Assembly: GCF_900129275.1 (NCBI RefSeq)
Contig: NZ_FQUX01000004.1
Coordinates: 248,001 to 312,000 of the forward strand
DNA: 64,000 bases
Direction: 5' to 3'
From: Arenibacter palladensis
GTDB taxonomy: Bacteria > Bacteroidota > Bacteroidia > Flavobacteriales > Flavobacteriaceae
Shown: positions 63,696 through 64,000 of the stretch, one piece after another
How the letters are laid out: each line of letters begins with the position of its first letter
Numbering within the stretch: position 1 is the stretch's first letter
Program-made: the position numbers and the translations under genes
Notes under the pieces: generated by a model
What the model was told of the DNA's origin: nothing
What the model saw: the letters and a program-made list of their open reading frames with translations, nothing else
Database searches by the model: none

Positions 63696-64000
63696 AAAAC
63701 TACAATTGGGAGCCGACGTATTTACACAAGATGTTTTGGATTGGATCAACAATGAAAACCTCTGGAACCTATGGGTCCCTAAAACTTATGGAGGATTGGA
63801 ATTATCCCTAACCGGGGGTTTGTCCAAGCTTAGGGAATTGGCCAAGGTTGATGCCAGCCTGGGATGGACCATAACCCTGTGCAGTGGAGCCAACTATTTT
63901 ATAGGCAATTTACAACCAAGTAAGGCCCATGAAATTTTTAGAATGGCCGGATCCGCCCCTTGTTTAGGAGGAAGTGGTGGGGTGTTCGGTAGGGCGGAAA
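63664..64000 (+). CDS. Acyl-CoA dehydrogenase-like protein (N-terminal part, cut by window edge)
   Basis: 112 residues visible from ATG 63664, open to the window end. The segment LWVPKTYGGLELSLTGGLSKLRELAKVDASLGWTITLCSGAN is the N-terminal helical domain of acyl-CoA dehydrogenase-fold flavoproteins (family form VPxxYGGxG...ARxDxSxGW). The group includes acyl-CoA dehydrogenases and flavin-dependent monooxygenases, and the visible part cannot decide between them. It overlaps the end of pnuT by 32 nt, so the two are probably co-transcribed under the TPP riboswitch. Confidence 0.75.
   Translation, partial: MTLVDNLYKLRKLQLGADVFTQDVLDWINNENLWNLWVPKTYGGLELSLTGGLSKLRELAKVDASLGWTITLCSGANYFIGNLQPSKAHEIFRMAGSAPCLGGSGGVFGRAE

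Overview
The window reads as chromosomal DNA of a marine-type Flavobacteriaceae (Bacteroidota). Supporting signs are several promoters of the Bacteroidota type (TTG or TTTG, 17-20 nt, TAnnTTTG), very few Shine-Dalgarno sites, lipoprotein-rich cell-envelope genes, fused aspartokinase-homoserine dehydrogenase followed by thrB and thrC, a DUF3822 gene beside rsmD, and a TPP riboswitch in front of a PnuT-like transporter. The genus cannot be fixed by eye. Coding density is high and no CRISPR array, insertion sequence, prophage or rRNA operon was seen.

Layout. 0-0.7 kb: tail of an exopolyphosphatase gene and miaE. 0.9-11.8 kb: an ebo (EDB) cluster, eboA to eboF, with a large secreted ThuA/sugar-dehydrogenase/cytochrome c lipoprotein between eboA and eboB and a small membrane protein at the end. 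11.8-16.3 kb: dnaX, RNase P RNA, a 60-bp tandem repeat, rsmD, a DUF3822 gene and an unknown membrane-anchored protein. 16.3-23.2 kb: a RecD-like helicase, a DUF4126 protein, then kdsB, a HAD phosphatase, a KdnB-like Kdo 8-oxidase and an acyltransferase (lipopolysaccharide and lipid chemistry), and a secreted beta-helix protein. 23.3-30.5 kb: yebC-type regulator, pterin dehydratase, a nucleotide-sugar-reductase-like gene with an unusually perfect Shine-Dalgarno site, gcvT, an aminopeptidase P, and a divergent galactofuranose pair. 30.5-35.5 kb: threonine operon thrA-thrB-thrC with a consensus promoter and a previously unannotated Ile/Thr-rich leader peptide. 35.6-48.7 kb: nnr, an unknown gene, clpC, gyrA, a TPR protein, an NlpC/P60-like protein without its catalytic cysteine, a thiolase and a PgpH-type c-di-AMP phosphodiesterase.

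48.8-59.3 kb looks more accessory. It starts with tRNA-Ser and tRNA-Pro, continues with two copies of a structured ~119-nt repeat, then a three-gene RND efflux operon and a Crp-like regulator with a possible stress or detoxification set (outer-membrane protein, DoxX, FMN reductase, frameshifted tautomerase), and it ends in decayed sequence. 59.6-64 kb: a His/Pro-rich small lipoprotein, a transglutaminase-like lipoprotein, an EamA transporter, a run of three hairpins, the TPP riboswitch with its PnuT-like transporter, and the start of an acyl-CoA dehydrogenase-like gene cut by the window edge.

The most rewarding places to look again are the ebo cluster and its embedded redox lipoprotein, the threonine leader, the covarying repeat downstream of tRNA-Pro, and the perfect Shine-Dalgarno site at 25.25 kb.
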